This document shows positions 1 to 8,934 of a stretch of DNA of 64,000 nt, piece by piece. The notes under the pieces were generated by a model, which saw nothing but the letters and a program-made list of their open reading frames with translations, did no database searches and was not told where the DNA came from. Position 1 is the first letter of the stretch. Each line of letters begins with the position of its first letter. This DNA is from Roseinatronobacter bogoriensis DSM 18756 (GTDB lineage: Bacteria; Pseudomonadota; Alphaproteobacteria; Rhodobacterales; Rhodobacteraceae): assembly GCF_004366635.1 (NCBI RefSeq), contig NZ_SORN01000001.1, forward strand, positions 820,435 through 884,434. Reading direction: 5' to 3'. The position numbers and the translations under genes were made by a program.

Positions 1-33
1 TCACCGCCTTGCCCGACGCGGAGTTTTGCCAGA

Positions 34-960
34 TCATTTGCCCAGGCAATAGCGCATGATCGCCTTTTGGGCGTGCAGCCGGTTTTCCGCCTCGTCAAAC
101 ACAACCGATTGCGGGCCGTCCATCACCGCATTGGTCACCTCTTCCTCACGATGGGCGGGCAGGCAATGCATGAACAGCGCGTCCGGCTTTGCATGCGCCA
201 TCAGCGCGTCATTCACCTGATAGGGGCGCAACAGGTTGTGGCGGCGTTCGCGGTTGGACTGGCTGTCATGCATGCTGACCCATGTGTCGGTGACCACCAG
301 ATCGGCCCCTTCGACGGCGCGCTCCGCATCGCGGATAATCTCGACCTTCGATCCGGCCGCGCGGGCCAGATCGACGAATTCAGGCTCGGGGTCCAGGGCC
401 TCCGGGCCGGTGAAGGTCAGATCGAAACCGAATTGACCGGCTGCATGCAGGAAAGACGCGCAGACATTGTTGCCATCCCCCGACCAGACGACTTTCTTGC
501 CCGCAATCGGGCCGCGATGTTCCTCAAAGGTCTGGATATCGGCCATGATCTGGCAAGGATGCGTGCGGTTGGTCAGCCCGTTGATGACCGGGACGGACGC
601 ATATTCGGCCAGTTCATGCAGCACGCTTTCCTCGAATGTGCGGATCATGATCATATCGACATAGCGCGACAGCACGCGCGCCGTATCGGCGATGGTTTCG
701 CCATGCCCCAACTGCATTTCCGAGCCTGACAAAACCATGGTCTGCCCGCCCATCTGGCGCACACCGACATCGAAACTGACACGGGTACGGGTCGAGGGTT
801 TTTCAAAAATCAGCGCGACCATATGGTTTTTCAGCGGCTGTTCGTCATCCGGCGTCGCCTTGGGCCTGCCATTGCGGGCGGCTTTCATCGCCTTGGCCTG
901 ATTGATCATGCTGCGCAAGGCAGTGGCGTCGGTGGTGTGAATGTCTAGGAAATGCGGCAT
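34..960 (-). CDS. argF: Ornithine carbamoyltransferase
   Basis: This enzyme transfers the carbamoyl group of carbamoyl phosphate to ornithine to give citrulline, in cytosolic arginine biosynthesis. The 308-residue length is normal for anabolic OTC. The carbamoyl-phosphate motif STRTR is at residues 56-60, HPCQ at 134-137, and the ornithine/catalytic HCLPAHR at 265-271. It lies 75 bp downstream of argD on the same strand, so the two are probably co-transcribed. The gap between them carries a small hairpin repeat (see the entry at 981). Confidence 0.97.
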   Translation of the reverse strand: MPHFLDIHTTDATALRSMINQAKAMKAARNGRPKATPDDEQPLKNHMVALIFEKPSTRTRVSFDVGVRQMGGQTMVLSGSEMQLGHGETIADTARVLSRYVDMIMIRTFEESVLHELAEYASVPVINGLTNRTHPCQIMADIQTFEEHRGPIAGKKVVWSGDGNNVCASFLHAAGQFGFDLTFTGPEALDPEPEFVDLARAAGSKVEIIRDAERAVEGADLVVTDTWVSMHDSQSNRERRHNLLRPYQVNDALMAHAKPDALFMHCLPAHREEEVTNAVMDGPQSVVFDEAENRLHAQKAIMRYCLGK

Positions 961-980
961 CGACTGAACTTTCTTTCGGC

Positions 981-1037
981 GCTGGGGGCGAGGGCGCTGC
1001 CCTCGCGCTCCCGGGATATTTTTACAAGGATGAAATC
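981..1037 (+). repeat. Hairpin + CCCGGGATATTT intergenic motif, copy A
   Basis: A short stem AGGGC-GCT-GCCCT is followed by CCCGGGATATTT and then ACAAGGATGAAA. The same arrangement occurs at 4921-4980 and, reversed, at 32161-32199. Stem bases differ between copies but pairing is kept. This copy fills the argD-argF gap and touches the argD stop codon. It may be a transcription attenuator or a dispersed repeat. Function is inferred from structure only. Confidence 0.6.
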
Positions 1038-2211
1038 AGTGCAGCGACTGGGCTGCATTTTCGAGGCGGGTCACCGCTTCGGTGATTTCCTCCTCGGTGA
1101 TGGTCAGCGCGGGCAGCAGGCGGATGACATTGTCGGCCGCGGGCACCGTCAGCACGAAAGCGGCCTGTGCGGCCTTGACGATGTCGGTATTCGGGGCGCG
1201 GCATTTCAACCCCAGCATCAACCCCTGACCGCGCACATCCTCGAACAGGTCAGGATGGCTGGCGACCAGCCCTTCGAGCTTCTGGCGCATCAGCGCGCTT
1301 TTGCGATTGACCGCATCCAGAAACCCGTCTGCGGTGATGATCTCGACGACCTTGGCCCCCACGGCGCAGGCCAGCGGGTTGCCCCCATAGGTGGAGCCAT
1401 GCGTGCCCGCCCCCATACCAGAGGCCGCATGCGCCGTGGCCAGCACTGCGCCCAGCGGGAACCCCCCGCCGATGCCCTTGGCGACCATCATGATATCGGG
1501 GGTGATGCCCGCCCATTCATGCGCAAAGAGTTTGCCTGTGCGGCCCATGCCGCATTGCACCTCGTCCAGCACCAGCAGCGCGCCGGTCTGGTCACACAGA
1601 TCGCGCAGACCCCTGAGGCATTGATCGGGCAGCGGGCGGATGCCGCCTTCGCCCTGCACGGGTTCGATCATCACGGCGGCGACTGTGTCATCAAGGGCCG
1701 CGCGCAGCGCGTCATGATCGCCCCAGGGCAGGGTCTTGAAGCCGGGCATCAGCGGGCCGAACCCCTTGGTCATCTTCTCGGACCCGGCAGCGGCGATGGC
1801 CCCGGTCGAGCGGCCGTGAAATGCGCCCTCAAAGGTCAGGATGGTCGTGCGCGCGTCGCCTTTGTCAGACCAGTATTTGCGCACCATCTTGATGGCCAGT
1901 TCTGCGGCCTCTGTGCCGGAATTGGTGAAAAATGCGGTCTCTGCAAAGGTCTGATCGACCAGCGCCTGCGCCAGCGCCTCTTGCGCGGGAATGCGATAGA
2001 GGTTGGACACATGCCACAAGGCCTGGGCCTGTTCATGCAGCACCTCGACCAGGGCGGGATGGGCATGGCCCAGGGCATTCACTGCGATTCCCGAGGTCAG
2101 GTCCAGATATCGCGCGCCCGACGCCTCGACCAGCCAGCTGCCTTCGCCGCGAATGAAGCTAAGCGGCGTGCGGTTATAAGTCGGCAATAGCGCAGGAAAA
2201 GGTGCAGTCAT
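1036..2211 (-). CDS. argD: Acetylornithine aminotransferase
   Basis: A class III PLP-dependent aminotransferase that makes N-acetylornithine from N-acetylglutamate semialdehyde and glutamate; family members often also act on succinyldiaminopimelate. In the 391-residue product, the SGTEA cofactor-phosphate region is near 98-102, DEVQ at 216-219, and the predicted Schiff-base lysine K245 lies in VAKGIGGG. I chose the ATG giving MTAPFPALL, preceded by AGGA, rather than an upstream in-frame start that would add a non-conserved extension. It is the first gene of an argD-argF unit. Confidence 0.96.
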   Translation of the reverse strand: MTAPFPALLPTYNRTPLSFIRGEGSWLVEASGARYLDLTSGIAVNALGHAHPALVEVLHEQAQALWHVSNLYRIPAQEALAQALVDQTFAETAFFTNSGTEAAELAIKMVRKYWSDKGDARTTILTFEGAFHGRSTGAIAAAGSEKMTKGFGPLMPGFKTLPWGDHDALRAALDDTVAAVMIEPVQGEGGIRPLPDQCLRGLRDLCDQTGALLVLDEVQCGMGRTGKLFAHEWAGITPDIMMVAKGIGGGFPLGAVLATAHAASGMGAGTHGSTYGGNPLACAVGAKVVEIITADGFLDAVNRKSALMRQKLEGLVASHPDLFEDVRGQGLMLGLKCRAPNTDIVKAAQAAFVLTVPAADNVIRLLPALTITEEEITEAVTRLENAAQSLH

Positions 2212-2424
2212 GGTGAAGGTCCTGTTCAGGCAAAGTATTGACGTGCCAAAGCAGCGCGGGCAAGTCAACACGGGTTTTCAAGAAGGAAGGGGGTCGGGGC
2301 AGTATGTCCGTGACATACGCATGAATGATCGGTCGCGCGTTTAGCGGCGTCGCAGGGCAGGTGCAGAGGCGAACAGACTGATCATGCTCACCGATTAGCA
2401 AGCGCGCGGGGCGCTGTAAATCCC

Positions 2425-2760
2425 CTAATCCTTGATGACACGCAGCATCTTGCGTTCCAGAACCTTCAGCACCTGCGCCAGATCATGCCCGCGCTTGAGG
2501 ATCTGTCCGTCCATCCCGATCACGCTATACATGCCCTGACGGCCGCGCAGCTCGGGGTGCTTCTCGATCCGGTACAGCGGATGTTCCGCCGTGCGCCGAA
2601 ACACTGAAAACACGGCAGAGCGGCGCAGGCAGGAAATCCCGTAATCGCGCCATTCCCCGGCTGCGACCATCCGGCCATAGAGCGAAAGGATCACCCCAAG
2701 TTCCCGACGGTCAAAGCTGACCTGTTGTTCTGTGCTGCGAAAGGGTGTCTGCATGTTCAT
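2425..2760 (-). CDS. DUF2794 domain protein
   Basis: A 111-residue soluble protein matching the alphaproteobacterial DUF2794 family, whose function is unknown. It has no signal peptide, membrane segment or cysteine pair typical of a metal site. It is divergent from the formaldehyde dehydrogenase gene with 145 bp between start codons. The 153-bp gap to argD upstream holds no further gene that I can see. The family name rests on recognised sequence character ([23 protein letters not shown]) rather than a search. Confidence 0.8.
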   Translation of the reverse strand: MNMQTPFRSTEQQVSFDRRELGVILSLYGRMVAAGEWRDYGISCLRRSAVFSVFRRTAEHPLYRIEKHPELRGRQGMYSVIGMDGQILKRGHDLAQVLKVLERKMLRVIKD

Positions 2761-2905
2761 GATGGAGGAGTGTGTGCCGATGCTGGCCGAAAATCAAGTC
2801 TTTGCTGCGCAGGGCGGTTTCGGGCGGCAAACTGGCGTTCTTGTGCTTGCACCCGGCCTTGCATTTGCGCCAAGGTGGCCCGGGCAAGATATTGGGAGAT
2901 CTGAA

Positions 2906-4033
2906 ATGCGCACACGTGCTGCCGTGGCCCTTGAGGCCGGAAAACCACTTGAAATCATGGAAGTAAACCTTGAAGGCCCGAAAGCGGGCGAGGTTCTGAT
3001 CGAAATAAAGGCGACCGGAATTTGCCACACGGATGAATTCACCCGTTCTGGCGCGGACCCTGAAGGGCTGTTTCCGTCCATTCTGGGCCATGAGGGCGCG
3101 GGTGTTGTGGTAGAGGTGGGCGAAGGTGTCACCACCCTGAAACCGGGCGATCACGTCATTCCGCTTTACACGCCCGAATGCCGCGAATGCTATTCCTGCC
3201 GGTCGGGCAAAACCAACCTGTGCACGGCCATCCGCGGCACCCAAGGTCAAGGGCTGATGCCCGATGGCACGACGCGGTTTTCGATGCTCGATGGCACGCC
3301 GATTTACCATTACATGGGCTGTTCGACCTTCGCCAATCACACTGTGATGCCGGAAATCGCGCTGGCCAAAGTGCGCGATGACGCGCCCTTTGACAAGATC
3401 TGCTATATCGGCTGCGGTGTGACCACAGGGATTGGCGCGGTCATCAACACCGCAGGGGTCGAGATCGGATCGACCGCGGCGGTGTTCGGGCTGGGGGGTA
3501 TTGGCCTGAATGTCATTCAGGGGCTGCGCATGGCGGGCGCGGATATGATCATCGGGGTGGACCTGAATGACAGCAAGGAAGAGATGGCGCGCAAATTCGG
3601 CATGACCCATTTCATCAACCCGTCGAAGGTGGACAATGTGGTGGCCGAGATCGTCAAGCTGACCCAGCGCGGCGATGATGCGATTGGCGGGGTGGATTAT
3701 TCCTTTGATGCCACTGGCAATGTCAAGGTGATGCGCGATGCGCTGGAATGCAGCCACCGGGGCTGGGGCGTGTCGGTGATTATCGGCGTGGCACCTGCGG
3801 GCGCGGAAATCTCGACCCGGCCCTTCCAGTTGGTCACAGGGCGGGTCTGGAAGGGCACGGCCTTTGGCGGCGCGAAAGGGCGCAGCGATGTGCCGAAATT
3901 CGTGGATTGGTACATGAATGGCAAGATCGAGATCGACTCGATGATCACCCATAAACTGACGTTGGACCAGATCAACGAAGGGTTTGACCTGATGCATGAG
4001 GGCAAATCCATCCGCGCGGTGGTGGAGTTTTGA
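2906..4033 (+). CDS. frmA: S-(hydroxymethyl)glutathione dehydrogenase (class III alcohol dehydrogenase)
   Basis: A zinc- and NAD-dependent dehydrogenase that oxidises S-hydroxymethylglutathione, the adduct of formaldehyde and glutathione. The 375-residue product has catalytic zinc ligands C40 and H62-E63, four structural-zinc cysteines (C92, C95, C98, C106) and a GLGGIG nucleotide-binding motif. The start is the ATG of [10 protein letters not shown], preceded by GGGAG; an earlier in-frame ATG would add 58 unconserved residues. The TGA stop overlaps the TTG start of the next gene, which suggests translational coupling. No esterase (fghA) is adjacent. The symbol could equally be adhI or flhA, which are used in related bacteria. 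Confidence 0.95.
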   Translation: MRTRAAVALEAGKPLEIMEVNLEGPKAGEVLIEIKATGICHTDEFTRSGADPEGLFPSILGHEGAGVVVEVGEGVTTLKPGDHVIPLYTPECRECYSCRSGKTNLCTAIRGTQGQGLMPDGTTRFSMLDGTPIYHYMGCSTFANHTVMPEIALAKVRDDAPFDKICYIGCGVTTGIGAVINTAGVEIGSTAAVFGLGGIGLNVIQGLRMAGADMIIGVDLNDSKEEMARKFGMTHFINPSKVDNVVAEIVKLTQRGDDAIGGVDYSFDATGNVKVMRDALECSHRGWGVSVIIGVAPAGAEISTRPFQLVTGRVWKGTAFGGAKGRSDVPKFVDWYMNGKIEIDSMITHKLTLDQINEGFDLMHEGKSIRAVVEF

Positions 4034-4434
4034 TATTCCTGCGACCGCAAGCACTTTATGCGATGCTCTTGCTTGCGGTCGCCAGCCCGGCCATCCCTGA
4101 TGAGGCGGGCATCCCGCTTAGGTTTCAGGCCGCTTCAGCCAGTTTCGCAATCCAACTTCAGGATATGGAAATTGCCTTGGACACAAGCGGACCGAAGCGC
4201 ATGTTCTTTCGCATGACTGCGAAAGACAGCTTCAAATTTGGCGAATTCAGTGCTGCTGTGATCGGCGAGCGCGTTGTGACCACGGTTTGCGGCAAGGTGA
4301 TCGCGCAAAGTGTGGTTCAGGTGCCGATCAATAGCGGCGTGTTTGCGCTGCATCTTGATGATCGAGCGCTGGCAGAAATGATCACATCAATCGTTCGTAA
4401 AGAAGCGGAGTGCCCGGAAAATGCAGATGATTGA
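4030..4434 (+). CDS. Small exported protein resembling the SecD P1-head subdomain
   Basis: A 134-residue protein beginning with a probable signal peptide (R5, then a hydrophobic stretch to about residue 22). Residues about 60-122 follow the pattern of the periplasmic P1-head subdomain of SecD: a polar RMT-x-K strand, a helix, [21 protein letters not shown], then a short helix. It has no transmembrane channel part, so it is not a Sec translocase. The TTG start overlaps the frmA stop and has GGTGGAG upstream; an ATG at 4063 would shorten the signal peptide. It overlaps the next gene slightly. The domain call is by eye and the function is unknown. Confidence 0.6.
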   Translation: MIFLRPQALYAMLLLAVASPAIPDEAGIPLRFQAASASFAIQLQDMEIALDTSGPKRMFFRMTAKDSFKFGEFSAAVIGERVVTTVCGKVIAQSVVQVPINSGVFALHLDDRALAEMITSIVRKEAECPENADD

Positions 4435-4921
4435 CCACCTTGTGATCCGTCCCTTTGCTGATACGGACTCCGCGCATCTATGGGCGCTGCTGGAGCCGGT
4501 GTTTCGCGCGGGTGAGACCTATGCGATTGATCCGGCAATCTCCAGGGAGGATGCGCTGGACTGGTGGTGCCGTGGCAAGCACCGCGCCTATGTCGCCACA
4601 GTGCAGGATAAGGTGAGGGGCAGCTATTACATCTGCCCCAACCAGCAGGGCGGCGGCGCGCATGTGTGCAATTGCGGCTTTGTCACAGGGGCAGAGGCGC
4701 AGGGTCAGGGCATCGCACGGGCGATGATTGCCCATGCGCTGGAGACAGCGCGCGCAATGGGGTTCCGGGCGATGCAATTCAACTGCGTGGTTGAAACCAA
4801 CACCCGCGCAGTTGCATTGTGGCAGCGCAACGGGTTCGAGGTTGTTGGCCGTTTGCCGGGCGCGTTCAGGCACCCGAAACAGGGCTATGTCGATGCCTTG
4901 GTGATGTATCGGATGTTGTAA
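4421..4921 (+). CDS. GNAT family N-acetyltransferase
   Basis: A 166-residue acyltransferase of the GNAT fold. The acetyl-CoA pyrophosphate loop is QGQGIA (94-99) and motif B is ALWQRNGFEVVG (132-143), the usual C-terminal signature. The substrate cannot be told from sequence. The start overlaps the end of the preceding exported-protein gene, so frmA, that gene and this one form a tight unit. An alternative start two codons later (MIDHL) is possible. Confidence 0.88.
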   Translation: MQMIDHLVIRPFADTDSAHLWALLEPVFRAGETYAIDPAISREDALDWWCRGKHRAYVATVQDKVRGSYYICPNQQGGGAHVCNCGFVTGAEAQGQGIARAMIAHALETARAMGFRAMQFNCVVETNTRAVALWQRNGFEVVGRLPGAFRHPKQGYVDALVMYRML

Positions 4922-4980
4922 GGGGGCGCTGCCCCCGGCCCCAGGGGGCCTCCCCCGGGATATTTGGACAAGGATGAAAG
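4921..4980 (+). repeat. Hairpin + CCCGGGATATTT intergenic motif, copy B
   Basis: This is the best copy of the motif: stem GGGGGC-GCT-GCCCCC, a second C/G-rich inverted segment, then CCCGGGATATTT and ACAAGGATGAAA. It begins at the stop of the acetyltransferase and ends 9 bp before the start of the NYN-domain gene, so it may also form the leader of that gene. Compare the copies at 981 and 32161. Confidence 0.65.
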
Positions 4981-4989
4981 GAAAGAGGC

Positions 4990-5697
4990 ATGGCGCGGGC
5001 AGGGATACCGCTTTTAGCGGTGCTGATTGATGCCGATAATTCCTCGCCCAGATGGGCCGAGGCGATTTTTGAAGAGATTGCCGCGCTGGGGGAAGCCAGC
5101 GTGCGCCGGATCTATGGTGATTTCTCGCGCAGTCAGATGTCGGGCTGGCAGGACAAGCTGCCGACGCTGGCCCTTGTGCCCCATCACCAGCCCGCGAATA
5201 CCGTGGGCAAGAATTCAAGCGATATTGCGCTGGTGATTGATGCGATGGACCTGCTGCATTCGGGGCGGTTTGACGGGTTTGTGCTGGTCAGTTCCGACAG
5301 CGATTTCACCCGCCTTGCCAGCCGCATCCGCGAACAGGGGCTGGATGTGTATGGCATTGGCCAGCAAAAGACCCCCGAGGCGTTTCGCAAGGCCTGCAAG
5401 CGCTTCATCTTTGTCGAGAATATCCTGCCTGAAACGGAACCGGACCCATCGCGACAGGAAAAGAAAGCATCACCGTCCAAGGCGGTGCCGCTGATCAAGG
5501 CCGCGATGGCGCATATCGACAAGGATGAGGAATGGTTCTCGCTGGGGCAGCTGGGACAATTCATTGTATCGGCCAATCCGGATTTTGACAGCCGCAATTA
5601 TGGTTGCGCGAAATTGAGCGAGTTGGTGGCGCGTGCGGGCGTGTTCGAATTGCGCAAATCATCGGGCAATACGATGCAGGTGCGGCTCAAGCCCTAG
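4990..5697 (+). CDS. NYN-domain (PIN-like) protein with C-terminal OST-HTH/LOTUS domain
   Basis: A 235-residue protein of the LabA/DUF88 group. The NYN nuclease-like domain spans about 8-145, with acidic residues D14 and D16 (LIDADN), the K74-S76-S77-D78 segment and SSDSD at 101-105, which together form the PIN-type metal site. After a basic linker, residues about 166-235 fit an OST-HTH/LOTUS domain, an RNA-binding module. The family is expected to process or bind RNA, but no bacterial substrate can be named here. It starts after a GGAAAGAGG ribosome-binding site and is followed closely by smpB. Confidence 0.85.
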   Translation: MARAGIPLLAVLIDADNSSPRWAEAIFEEIAALGEASVRRIYGDFSRSQMSGWQDKLPTLALVPHHQPANTVGKNSSDIALVIDAMDLLHSGRFDGFVLVSSDSDFTRLASRIREQGLDVYGIGQQKTPEAFRKACKRFIFVENILPETEPDPSRQEKKASPSKAVPLIKAAMAHIDKDEEWFSLGQLGQFIVSANPDFDSRNYGCAKLSELVARAGVFELRKSSGNTMQVRLKP

Positions 5698-5730
5698 ACA
5701 GCGGGGCTTGCGCCCCTTATCTGCGTGCGC

Positions 5731-6204
5731 ATGGCCCAGAAATCAGACCCGAATTACAAGATCATCGCTGAAAACCGCCGCGCGCGGTATGATTATGCTA
5801 TCGAATATGATCTGGAATGCGGGATCATGTTGATGGGCTCAGAGGTGAAATCTCTGCGGGTGGGGCAGGCGAATATTGCCGAAAGCTATGCCACGGTTGA
5901 AGATGGCGAGTTGTGGTTGGTCAATTCCTATATCGCGCCCTACAAACAGGCCAAGACCTTTGGTCATGAAGAGCGCAGGCGGCGCAAATTGCTGGCCTCT
6001 CGGCGGGAACTGGCGCGGCTTTGGGCGGCGACAGCGAAAGAGGGGATGACCCTTGTACCGCTGGTGATGTATTTCAACCATCGTGGGCTGGTGAAGATGA
6101 AGATTGCGGTCGCCAAGGGCAAGAAACTGGCGGACAAACGCGCGACAGAGGCCAAGCGAGACTGGGATAAGCAAAAGCGCCGGTTGCTCAAAGAGCATGG
6201 TTGA
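5731..6204 (+). CDS. smpB: SsrA-binding protein SmpB
   Basis: SmpB binds tmRNA and brings it to stalled ribosomes for trans-translation. The 157-residue product has the core signature [13 protein letters not shown], the NSYIAPY strand, and the basic C-terminal tail ([12 protein letters not shown]) that reaches the decoding centre. I prefer the ATG of [10 protein letters not shown] over a GTG two codons upstream. It lies 33 bp after the NYN-LOTUS gene on the same strand, so the two may share a transcript and both concern RNA. Confidence 0.97.
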   Translation: MAQKSDPNYKIIAENRRARYDYAIEYDLECGIMLMGSEVKSLRVGQANIAESYATVEDGELWLVNSYIAPYKQAKTFGHEERRRRKLLASRRELARLWAATAKEGMTLVPLVMYFNHRGLVKMKIAVAKGKKLADKRATEAKRDWDKQKRRLLKEHG

Positions 6205-6225
6205 TTTTTTCACCCAGTGAAAAAA
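6205..6225. terminator. Perfect AT-rich hairpin after smpB
   Basis: Directly after the smpB stop there is a perfect palindrome, TTTTTTCAC-CCA-GTGAAAAAA (9-bp stem, 3-nt loop). It lies between the convergent smpB and lrgB genes and could act as a bidirectional terminator, although the stem is unusually AT-rich. Confidence 0.45.
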
Positions 6226-6282
6226 GGCAGGGTTGCGGGCGTTTTCGGGGCGCAATAGTTTTTCGGCAGATGAAATGGGTTT

Positions 6283-6999
6283 TCACAAAAACAGCCCAAG
6301 CGCCCAGGGTGCGAGCAAGGCCGTGAGCATGGCATTCAGTGCCATTCCGATCCCGGCAAAGGCGCCCGCCTGCGGATTGACCTGAAAGGCCCGCGCGGTG
6401 CCGATCCCATGTGCGGCCACCCCCACTGCAAAACCACGCGCGCGCCAGTCGCGGATGCGCAGGGCATTCATCAGCGGCGTGACGACAATGGCGCCGATCA
6501 TCCCGGTCAGGATCACCAGCACGGCTGTCAGGGTGGGCGATCCCCCAAGGCTTTGGCTGATGCCAAGCGCCACCGGCGCTGTGGTGCTTTTGGGCGCGAG
6601 GGTTGCCAGAAGCTGGGGGCTAAGGCCAAGGGCGTGGCCGATTGCCAGCGCAGACAGCACAGCGGTGACAGACCCGGCCAGAAGTGCGGCACAGATCGGC
6701 ACGAACGCGCGGCGCACGGCGTGGCGTTGTTGCCAAAGCGGAATGGCCAGCGCGACGGTTGCCGGGCCAAGCAGGAAATGGACGAATTGCGCCCCTTCAA
6801 AATAGGTGGCGTAGCTGGTCCCGGTTATCCAGAGCAGGCTTGCAAGCAGGATAACCGCAATCAGCACCGGGTTGGCCAATGGTGCGCGGCCTGTGGCCTG
6901 TGCCAGCGTGTCGCCGATGACATAGGCAATCAGCGTTGCGGTCAGCCAGATCAGCGGGCTTGCGGCCAGATAGGACCAGATTTCGGCAAATTCACGCAT
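6283..6999 (-). CDS. lrgB: LrgB family membrane protein
   Basis: A 238-residue polytopic inner-membrane protein of the LrgB/CidB/YohK family. Several hydrophobic helices are visible, with the family segments APKSTTAPVALGIS and RAFQVNPQAGAFAGIGMALNA. In other bacteria the LrgAB pair has been linked to murein hydrolase control and to pyruvate or glycolate transport, and the role here is open. Its start overlaps the end of lrgA by 8 bp, so the two are translated as a unit. lrgB converges with smpB. Confidence 0.9.
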   Translation of the reverse strand: MREFAEIWSYLAASPLIWLTATLIAYVIGDTLAQATGRAPLANPVLIAVILLASLLWITGTSYATYFEGAQFVHFLLGPATVALAIPLWQQRHAVRRAFVPICAALLAGSVTAVLSALAIGHALGLSPQLLATLAPKSTTAPVALGISQSLGGSPTLTAVLVILTGMIGAIVVTPLMNALRIRDWRARGFAVGVAAHGIGTARAFQVNPQAGAFAGIGMALNAMLTALLAPWALGLFL

Positions 7000-7354
7000 C
7001 GGATTTGTCCTTGTCGCCGGTCAGCCGCACCACAATGACAAAGACGCCTGCCCCCACAGCCAGCGCCAGCACGGTTGAGACGACCAGCACCAGCGCAAAC
7101 CCCGCACCATAGGTGCCAAGCTGTTGCAAATGCCCAACCACCCCCACACCTGCAGGCACGAACAGAAGCGACAGATGGCGCAAAATGCCTTCGCCTGTTG
7201 GCTGCACCAGCCGTGCCACGCGCCCCGAAGCCAACATCAGGACAAACAGAAGCGCCATTCCCAGAACAGGGCCGGGGGCAGGCCAGCCGAACAGGCGGGT
7301 CAGGGCTTCGCCCGCAAGCTGGCAGGCGAGAATCAGGGTCAGTGCATGGATCAT
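6992..7354 (-). CDS. lrgA: LrgA/CidA family holin-like protein
   Basis: A 120-residue protein with about four transmembrane helices, matching the LrgA/CidA family (early segment ACQLAGEALTRLFGWPAPGPVLGMALLF). It is the usual partner of LrgB, and the genes overlap. I start at MIHALTLILA because the upstream in-frame extension is not conserved and would run into the promoter region shared with the divergent DMT transporter gene. No LytTR-type regulator gene is adjacent. Confidence 0.88.
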   Translation of the reverse strand: MIHALTLILACQLAGEALTRLFGWPAPGPVLGMALLFVLMLASGRVARLVQPTGEGILRHLSLLFVPAGVGVVGHLQQLGTYGAGFALVLVVSTVLALAVGAGVFVIVVRLTGDKDKSDA

Positions 7355-7460
7355 CGGCTTTGGCCTTGTTGTAAGCCTTGACCATATTGGCCCGGATTCA
7401 GGGCTGAAAGGGAAAACTTGCCTGCTTGACACAGGTATGTCCGGGGCGCAGAGCTGGCGC

Positions 7461-8351
7461 ATGACAGACCATCTCAAGGGGCTGCTGATCACCACGCTGG
7501 GCGTGCTGTTCCTTGTGCCCGATTCGCTTTTCATCCGGCTGATAGAGGCCGATGCGCTGGCCATCGCCTTTTGGCGCGGGCTGATCGCGGGGGTATTGAT
7601 ACTGGGCTTTGTGCTGCTGCGCGAAGGGGCAGGGGCTGTGGGGCAGGTTCTGCGCGCGGGGCGGCCCAGTTTTTTCTACATTTTGTTCTTTGGCGTCTCT
7701 GCGCCCGGTTTTGTGCTGGCGATCACCCTGACCAGCGTGGCGAATGTGGTGTTCATCATCGCGTCTATGCCGGTTTTTGCCGCGCTCTTCAGTCGTCTGT
7801 GGCTGCGGGAACCGATCTCTCGGCGGATGATCTGGACGATGCTGGGGGTGTTTGCTGGACTTGGGGTGATCCTGTGGGGGTCGCATGAGCGGGCCGGGGC
7901 AAGCTGGCAGGGGGATCTCGTGGCGCTGGGGGTGTCGGCATCATTTGCTGCGGCGCTGACGGCAGTGCGGGGCTTGCGCACAAGGTCGATGCTGCCAGCG
8001 GTGCCGGTTGCGATGATCGGCGCGGCGCTGCTGATGCTGCCCTTTACCGATGTCATGGCCCCGGTTGCGCAACAATGGCCGCTTTTGCTGGGGCATGGGG
8101 CGTTCATTGCCTTTGCAGCCGGGCTGATGGTGCTGGGGCCGCGTTACCTGAGTTCGGCTGAGGTGTCGTTGCTGATCTTGCTGGAATCGGTTCTGGCACC
8201 GCTTCTGGTCTGGTTTGCCATTGGTGAAGATCCCGGGCCTTGGGCACTTATGGGGGGCGGTATGGTGATAGTCGTCTTGCTGGTGTCAAATCTGGTTATG
8301 CTGGCGCAGTTCAGGCAGAAACGAAGGCTGGCTGCGATACCAGAACAGTGA
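7461..8351 (+). CDS. DMT (EamA) superfamily transporter
   Basis: A 296-residue inner-membrane protein with about ten hydrophobic helices in two EamA repeats, typical of drug/metabolite exporters. The first repeat starts at MTDHLKGLLITTLGVLFLVPDSLFIRL, where I place the start; the second begins near residue 150. The substrate is unknown. It is divergent from lrgAB and its 3' end converges on irr with only 6 bp between, leaving no room for a separate terminator. Confidence 0.88.
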   Translation: MTDHLKGLLITTLGVLFLVPDSLFIRLIEADALAIAFWRGLIAGVLILGFVLLREGAGAVGQVLRAGRPSFFYILFFGVSAPGFVLAITLTSVANVVFIIASMPVFAALFSRLWLREPISRRMIWTMLGVFAGLGVILWGSHERAGASWQGDLVALGVSASFAAALTAVRGLRTRSMLPAVPVAMIGAALLMLPFTDVMAPVAQQWPLLLGHGAFIAFAAGLMVLGPRYLSSAEVSLLILLESVLAPLLVWFAIGEDPGPWALMGGGMVIVVLLVSNLVMLAQFRQKRRLAAIPEQ

Positions 8352-8357
8352 CTTTTT

Positions 8358-8798
8358 TCAGCGCTGGCGTAGCCGGATGATCACATCGACCCGCGCAATC
8401 TCAGCGCCTTCGGGCGGCTTTGGCAGGCGCGAAAACGCAACCTCGCCCGTGGGGGCGTCGGTCAGTTCCTGCGTATCTTCCCAGAAATAATGCGGATGAT
8501 CCTCAACACAGGTGTCGAAATAGGAGCGCGTTGCATCTACCGTGATTTCATTCATCAGCCCGGCATCGCAAAACGCCTTGAGCGTGTTGTAGACGGTCGC
8601 CAGAGAGACGGATTCGCCGCTGGATTTCGCGGCCAGAAACAGCCCTTCGGCGGTGACATGGCGGTTCCTGCCATCGCCCACCAGAAGTGCCGCAAGCGAC
8701 ATGCGCTGGCGTGTTGGGCGCACCTTGGCATGGCTAAGCCAAGCCGCCCCTTTTGAAAGGGCCGTGTCGGAGAGAGAAGCGAAACCTTGATCCATCAT
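8358..8798 (-). CDS. irr: Fur-family regulator, probable iron response regulator Irr
   Basis: A 146-residue Fur-superfamily regulator. The winged helix is seen in VRPTRQRMSLAALL and SLATVYNTLKAFCDAGL, followed by a short dimerisation/metal domain with DHPHYFWE. It lacks the CxxC zinc pairs of Fur, Zur or PerR. In Rhizobiales and Rhodobacterales the Irr subgroup senses haem/iron status, and its gene commonly sits divergent from fabA, as here. I see no N-terminal haem regulatory CP motif. Irr is preferred over Fur mainly on these grounds and on context. Confidence 0.82.
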   Translation of the reverse strand: MMDQGFASLSDTALSKGAAWLSHAKVRPTRQRMSLAALLVGDGRNRHVTAEGLFLAAKSSGESVSLATVYNTLKAFCDAGLMNEITVDATRSYFDTCVEDHPHYFWEDTQELTDAPTGEVAFSRLPKPPEGAEIARVDVIIRLRQR

Positions 8799-8812
8799 GC
8801 ATCTATATAAAG

Positions 8813-8842
8813 GATGATTGCGGCAAATTTCAAATGAAAATC
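8813..8842. promoter_or_regulatory. irr-fabA divergent control region with dyad
   Basis: The 136-bp irr-fabA gap contains TATATAA close to the irr start and an imperfect dyad, TTTCAAATGAAA (8828-8839), inside an AT-rich patch. The wider patch is framed by GATTG and CAATC. It could be an operator, perhaps for Irr itself. No match to a published box is claimed. Confidence 0.3.
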
Positions 8843-8934
8843 AATCGCAGGATGCGTGGCCGTGCTGCGGGCCGGGGTTGTCAGCCGTTTGGCCGGAGTG
8901 ATAGAGGATAAAAAACCCTTTTCAGGAGTGTGAT

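Noticed and set aside
952..2190. A 412-residue open frame on the plus strand over argD
   Set aside because: It is antisense to a clear aminotransferase, with high-GC frame composition (His/Gly/Gln-rich) and no recognisable domain.
2711..4054. A 447-residue open frame opposite the formaldehyde dehydrogenase gene
   Set aside because: It is an antisense shadow of frmA caused by codon bias, and no homologous family is apparent.
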